This document shows positions 61,212 to 64,000 of a stretch of 64,000 bases of DNA, one piece after another. How positions within the stretch are numbered: position 1 is the stretch's first letter; the number at the start of each line of letters is the position of its first letter. Source of the stretch: Candidatus Pelagibacter sp. (GTDB taxonomy: Bacteria; Pseudomonadota; Alphaproteobacteria; Pelagibacterales; Pelagibacteraceae); assembly GCA_028222435.1 (NCBI GenBank), contig JAOIST010000002.1:6604-70603 (forward strand), written 5' to 3'. The notes beneath the pieces are model-generated. The model saw only the letters and a program-made list of their open reading frames with translations, did not search any database and had not been told where the DNA came from. The translations under genes and the position numbers were made by a program.

Positions 61212-61857
61212 ATTTTTTATTTAAAAATTTTTCAACATGTTTTGACATTTTATCTATCATCGCATGTTTGCCATTTTTTGTGGTGTTTACAACTACAGCA
61301 TCAGGATGTTTTTGTAAAGGTGAAATACTACGAGTTTTATCAGCAAGGTTTCTTTTATAAAGAGCTCTTTTTACCTCAATAAAACTTATCTTTTTAGATT
61401 TTTTTTTAAGTTCCTTAAATCTCCTTTTTGCAGCTATATTTAGATCACAAATAAAGAAAAATTTAACATCTGAGCCAGGCAAGATTTGAGTTGATGCATC
61501 TCTCCCTTCTAAAACACAACTTTTATTTTTTTCAATAAAATTTTTTTGATATTTTTTAAGTATATTTCTTATACTTGGCATTTTAGCAATTATCGCACTT
61601 TCAGCAGATATTTGCTGAGTGTGTAAATTAATATTGTTTAATTTTTTATAATTAAGACTAAAAAATTTTTTTTTGATAAAATTAATTTTATTTTTAGGTT
61701 TATATTTTAAAATTAAAAAACTTGCATATCTATAAAGTAGACCGCTAGAAAGAAAAGCAAGCTTGTATTTTTTTGCAATTAGCTTTGCGCCAGTTGATTT
61801 TCCAGTAGCAGCACCTCCATCACAAGTTATTCTTAATAATTTATCGTTTAATCTCAA
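61189..61857 (-). CDS. cmk: Cytidylate kinase
   Basis: A 222-aa NMP kinase phosphorylating CMP/dCMP. ITCDGGAATGKSTGAKLIA is Walker A; SSGLLYRYASFL, CVLEGRDASTQILPGSDVKFFF and NLADKTRSISPLQ are typical Cmk segments (GRDxGT and D-R-x-PL). Between aroA and rpsA as in many bacteria. Overlaps aroA by 17 and rpsA by 23 bases. Confidence 0.93.
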   Translation of the reverse strand: MRLNDKLLRITCDGGAATGKSTGAKLIAKKYKLAFLSSGLLYRYASFLILKYKPKNKINFIKKKFFSLNYKKLNNINLHTQQISAESAIIAKMPSIRNILKKYQKNFIEKNKSCVLEGRDASTQILPGSDVKFFFICDLNIAAKRRFKELKKKSKKISFIEVKRALYKRNLADKTRSISPLQKHPDAVVVNTTKNGKHAMIDKMSKHVEKFLNKKYGNRTTT

Positions 61858-63184
61858 ATTTTGCTCCTAGTGATTTCATAATCTTTAAAAATGATGGGCT
61901 AGATGTGAAAACAGTCTCAAAGTTATTAATTGTTGTTTTGGCTCCAGTTAACAAAGCCAAAACCTTTGCACTCATGCATAGTCTATGGTCACCTTTATTA
62001 GGTACTATTATTTTTTTACTACTTGCATTTACCACTCCTTGACCGTAAATTTTTAATTCCCCTTTTGAAAATTTAGATTTTACATTAATTTGATTTAAAA
62101 TTTTTTGCATTTCAGTAATTCTATTACTTTCTTTGTTGACCAAATCATCTATTCCTTTAAAAGTAGAGATACCTTTTATTAAAGCAGCCATTACAAATAG
62201 AATTGGATACTCATCTGTCATATTGGTATAGTAAAACTTTGAAGCTTTGATAGGTTTTAAATTACTACTTTTTATTTTAATATCTCCTCTTAGTTCATTG
62301 TTATCTTTCATCAAATTTTTAAACCTTATGTTTGCCCCTTGTTTTTTTAAAAGCTTATAAAAACCTATACGAGTTGGATTCAACCCAACATTTTTTATTG
62401 TAAGTGAAGAATTATTATTAAGAAGTGTTAAAGCACAAAAAAAGGCTGCTGAAGATGGATCGTTAGGTATATTTATTTTAAGTGGATTTAAATATTTTTT
62501 ACCAATTATAGTAATATTTTTTACTTTTTGGTTATTAATCTTAATTATCTTAGGGTTACCTAGCAATATATTTTCTGTATGGTCTCTACTTCTTTGAACT
62601 TCTTTTACATTTGTATTTCCAAAAGAATTCAGACTCGCGAATATTACCGCGCTTTTTAGTTGAGCCGAAACGCCTGCTTTATATTTTATTCCTACTGGCA
62701 TTTTTGATGAAACCATTTTTAGAGGAAAATAGAATTTTCCTTTTGGGTAGAAAGATGCACCAAATTTTGACATTAATAAAATTAACTTTTTCATACTTCT
62801 TTTTTTTAAAGAATTATCTCCAGAAAGATACAAAGAGATATTAGGATTTGTTGAAAGCAACCCAATTAGTAACCTAGCGAGTGTACCTGAATTACCAAAA
62901 TTTAATTTAGTATTCTTTTTTGCAGTTAATGATCCAAGACCCTTTCCGTAAATATAATATAAATTTTTCTTTTTATAGATTTTTACGCCTAATTTTTTTA
63001 AACAATTTATAGTTGATATTACATCTTCACTTTCTAAAATATTACTTACATACGAGATATTATGAGATATCGAACCGACGATTAAACTTCTGATCGAAAT
63101 AGATTTGTCAGCATCAACATTTATTACCTTATTAAAAGGTTTTATTTTATTGTTCAAAATTACTTTAAAAGTTTTGTTAAACAT
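61841..63184 (-). CDS. aroA: 3-phosphoshikimate 1-carboxyvinyltransferase (EPSP synthase), class II-like
   Basis: A 447-aa shikimate-pathway enzyme. VDADKSISIR, LNFGNSGTLARLLIGLL, GDNSLKKRSM, SAQLKSAVIFASL, RSRDHTENIL, NDPSSAAFF and LNPTRIG are visible. RxHxE, SAQxK and NxTR are the motifs that separate class II (CP4-like, low glyphosate sensitivity) EPSP synthases, so it is probably class II. Seven bases after lptB. Confidence 0.93.
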   Translation of the reverse strand: MFNKTFKVILNNKIKPFNKVINVDADKSISIRSLIVGSISHNISYVSNILESEDVISTINCLKKLGVKIYKKKNLYYIYGKGLGSLTAKKNTKLNFGNSGTLARLLIGLLSTNPNISLYLSGDNSLKKRSMKKLILLMSKFGASFYPKGKFYFPLKMVSSKMPVGIKYKAGVSAQLKSAVIFASLNSFGNTNVKEVQRSRDHTENILLGNPKIIKINNQKVKNITIIGKKYLNPLKINIPNDPSSAAFFCALTLLNNNSSLTIKNVGLNPTRIGFYKLLKKQGANIRFKNLMKDNNELRGDIKIKSSNLKPIKASKFYYTNMTDEYPILFVMAALIKGISTFKGIDDLVNKESNRITEMQKILNQINVKSKFSKGELKIYGQGVVNASSKKIIVPNKGDHRLCMSAKVLALLTGAKTTINNFETVFTSSPSFLKIMKSLGAKFEIKR

Positions 63185-63191
63185 CCAAACT

Positions 63192-63947
63192 TTAGATTAT
63201 GTCGGTACCAAAATATTGTTGGACCGCTTTAGTTGATTTAAGAAGCTCCCTTGAAGTGCCTTCAGCAATGACAGTGTTCTCACCTAAAACATAGCTTCGA
63301 TCTGTTATGTCAAATAAATTTCTAACATTATGATCTGTAACTAAAACAGCAGTCCCGCTTGATTGAATTTTTAATATATATTTTTGTATATCTTGAATTA
63401 CCAAAGGATCAAGTGCTGCCAGAGGTTCATCTAGTAAAACTATTTTTGGTTTATTAATCATAATTCTTGCCATCATTAATCGTTTGACTTCTCCGCCTGA
63501 TAAAACTGAGGCACTAAGGTTTCTTAGGTGCTGTAAATTAAATTCATCTAAAATTGTTTCCGTAATTTTTTTTTGATTTTGAGTACCTTTGATTGATATT
63601 TGAGCTATTCCAATGATGTTGTCATACACACTCATATTAAATACACTTCTTTGTTGTGGCAAATAACCAAGACCTTCTTTTGATCTTAAATGAATAGGTA
63701 TATTTTCTATTGATTTACTGTTAAGAAAAATTTTACCTCCATCCACACTTTGTTCACCTATACACATCGAAAACAAAGTAGTTTTTCCACATCCGTTAGG
63801 GCCTAAAATACCAACACATTCTCCAGGAAAAACTTTAAGAGAAAGTTTTTTTAAGACAGGCCTATTATCAAATGATTTACTTATATCTTTTATTTCAAGT
63901 ATTGGTTTATCTTTTTTAAATTTTAATATTCTAAAACTTTTTTTCAT
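63192..63947 (-). CDS. lptB: Lipopolysaccharide export ATPase LptB
   Basis: A 251-aa ABC ATPase driving LPS transport with LptFG. Walker A GILGPNGCGKTTLFSM, Q-loop LPQQRSVFNMSVYDNI, signature SVLSGGEVKRLMMARI, Walker B IVLLDEPLAALDP and TDHNVRNLFDI fit LptB (DHNVR is diagnostic). First complete gene of the long minus-strand operon. A C-terminal ~10-residue tail (VQQYFGTDII) matches the family. Confidence 0.94.
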   Translation of the reverse strand: MKKSFRILKFKKDKPILEIKDISKSFDNRPVLKKLSLKVFPGECVGILGPNGCGKTTLFSMCIGEQSVDGGKIFLNSKSIENIPIHLRSKEGLGYLPQQRSVFNMSVYDNIIGIAQISIKGTQNQKKITETILDEFNLQHLRNLSASVLSGGEVKRLMMARIMINKPKIVLLDEPLAALDPLVIQDIQKYILKIQSSGTAVLVTDHNVRNLFDITDRSYVLGENTVIAEGTSRELLKSTKAVQQYFGTDII

Positions 63948-63999
63948 TTGTATTTAAGTTTATTTTATTATTTTTCTCTGAGTTAATGTCTAATTTGTT
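63931..63999 (-). CDS. Possible 3' end of lptA, truncated by window edge
   Basis: The minus-strand frame from the window edge is open (NKLDINSEKNNKINLNTNEK) to a TAG at 63931-63933, overlapping lptB by 17 bases. lptA normally precedes lptB, and a polar tail would suit its C-terminus, but 22 residues cannot prove identity. Confidence 0.3.
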   Translation of the reverse strand, partial: NKLDINSEKNNKINLNTNEKKF

Positions 64000-64000
64000 A

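Overview
The window looks like a stretch of a SAR11-type (Pelagibacterales, Alphaproteobacteria) chromosome. The DNA is very AT-rich and proteins are rich in Lys, Asn and Ile. Genes abut or overlap almost everywhere, and the gene orders are alphaproteobacterial: chvI-chvG-ahcY-tsaE-amgK-murU, and lptB-aroA-cmk-rpsA-ihfB-pyrF-trpF-trpB-trpA-accD-folC. No tRNA, rRNA, insertion sequence, prophage, CRISPR array or origin was seen. The organism call is inference from content and style, not from a database match.

Layout. 1-6.8 kb: the 3' part of gyrB; the RegB/RegA redox two-component pair, split by a minus-strand polyamine cluster (PLP decarboxylase, deoxyhypusine-synthase-like enzyme, agmatinase-like enzyme). 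6.8-11.1 kb: BioY, an ABC ATPase and DNA polymerase I. 11.1-16.8 kb: ChvI/ChvG, S-adenosylhomocysteinase, TsaE and the AmgK/MurU cell-wall salvage pair. 16.8-31 kb: phosphoglycerate mutase, small envelope proteins, an RND pump with its adaptor, sulfur and oxidative-repair enzymes (SseA, MsrA), an EamA carrier, an AlkA-type glycosylase, purine salvage and uptake, glutathione synthesis, and a small heat-shock protein with a ROSE-like RNA thermometer. 31-43.5 kb: oligopeptidase B, a membrane J-protein, a glycosyltransferase, a DapA-family lyase, a cyclopropane-fatty-acid synthase-like enzyme, a striking Lys-rich coiled-coil protein, a periplasmic metallo-hydrolase, a thioesterase, purE/purK, a TauD-type dioxygenase and an SRAP protein. 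43.5-53.8 kb: a DEAD-box helicase, a FAH-family enzyme, small and membrane proteins, RlmN, a divergent ADP-ribosylglycohydrolase homologue, an MFS carrier, RmuC, exonuclease I and a thioredoxin. 53.8-64 kb: one long minus-strand operon-like run from lptB to folC, with nearly all genes overlapping.

The genes describe a lean free-living cell: two environmental sensors (redox RegBA, envelope/acid-type ChvGI), de novo purine, aromatic amino acid and polyamine synthesis, glutathione and repair functions, and few transporters. Most convergent gene pairs overlap at their stop codons, leaving little room for terminators.

The observations most worth a second look are the ROSE-type hairpin before hsp20; joint divergence of TrpF, TrpB and TrpA at conserved motif positions inside an otherwise standard operon; a deoxyhypusine-synthase homologue in a polyamine cluster behind a three-arm, mutually exclusive inverted repeat; several tiny Lys/Arg-rich ORFs outside normal annotation size limits; and signature-motif changes in RegB, ChvI, RlmN, AccD and FolC. 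No clearly new multi-gene system was recognised.
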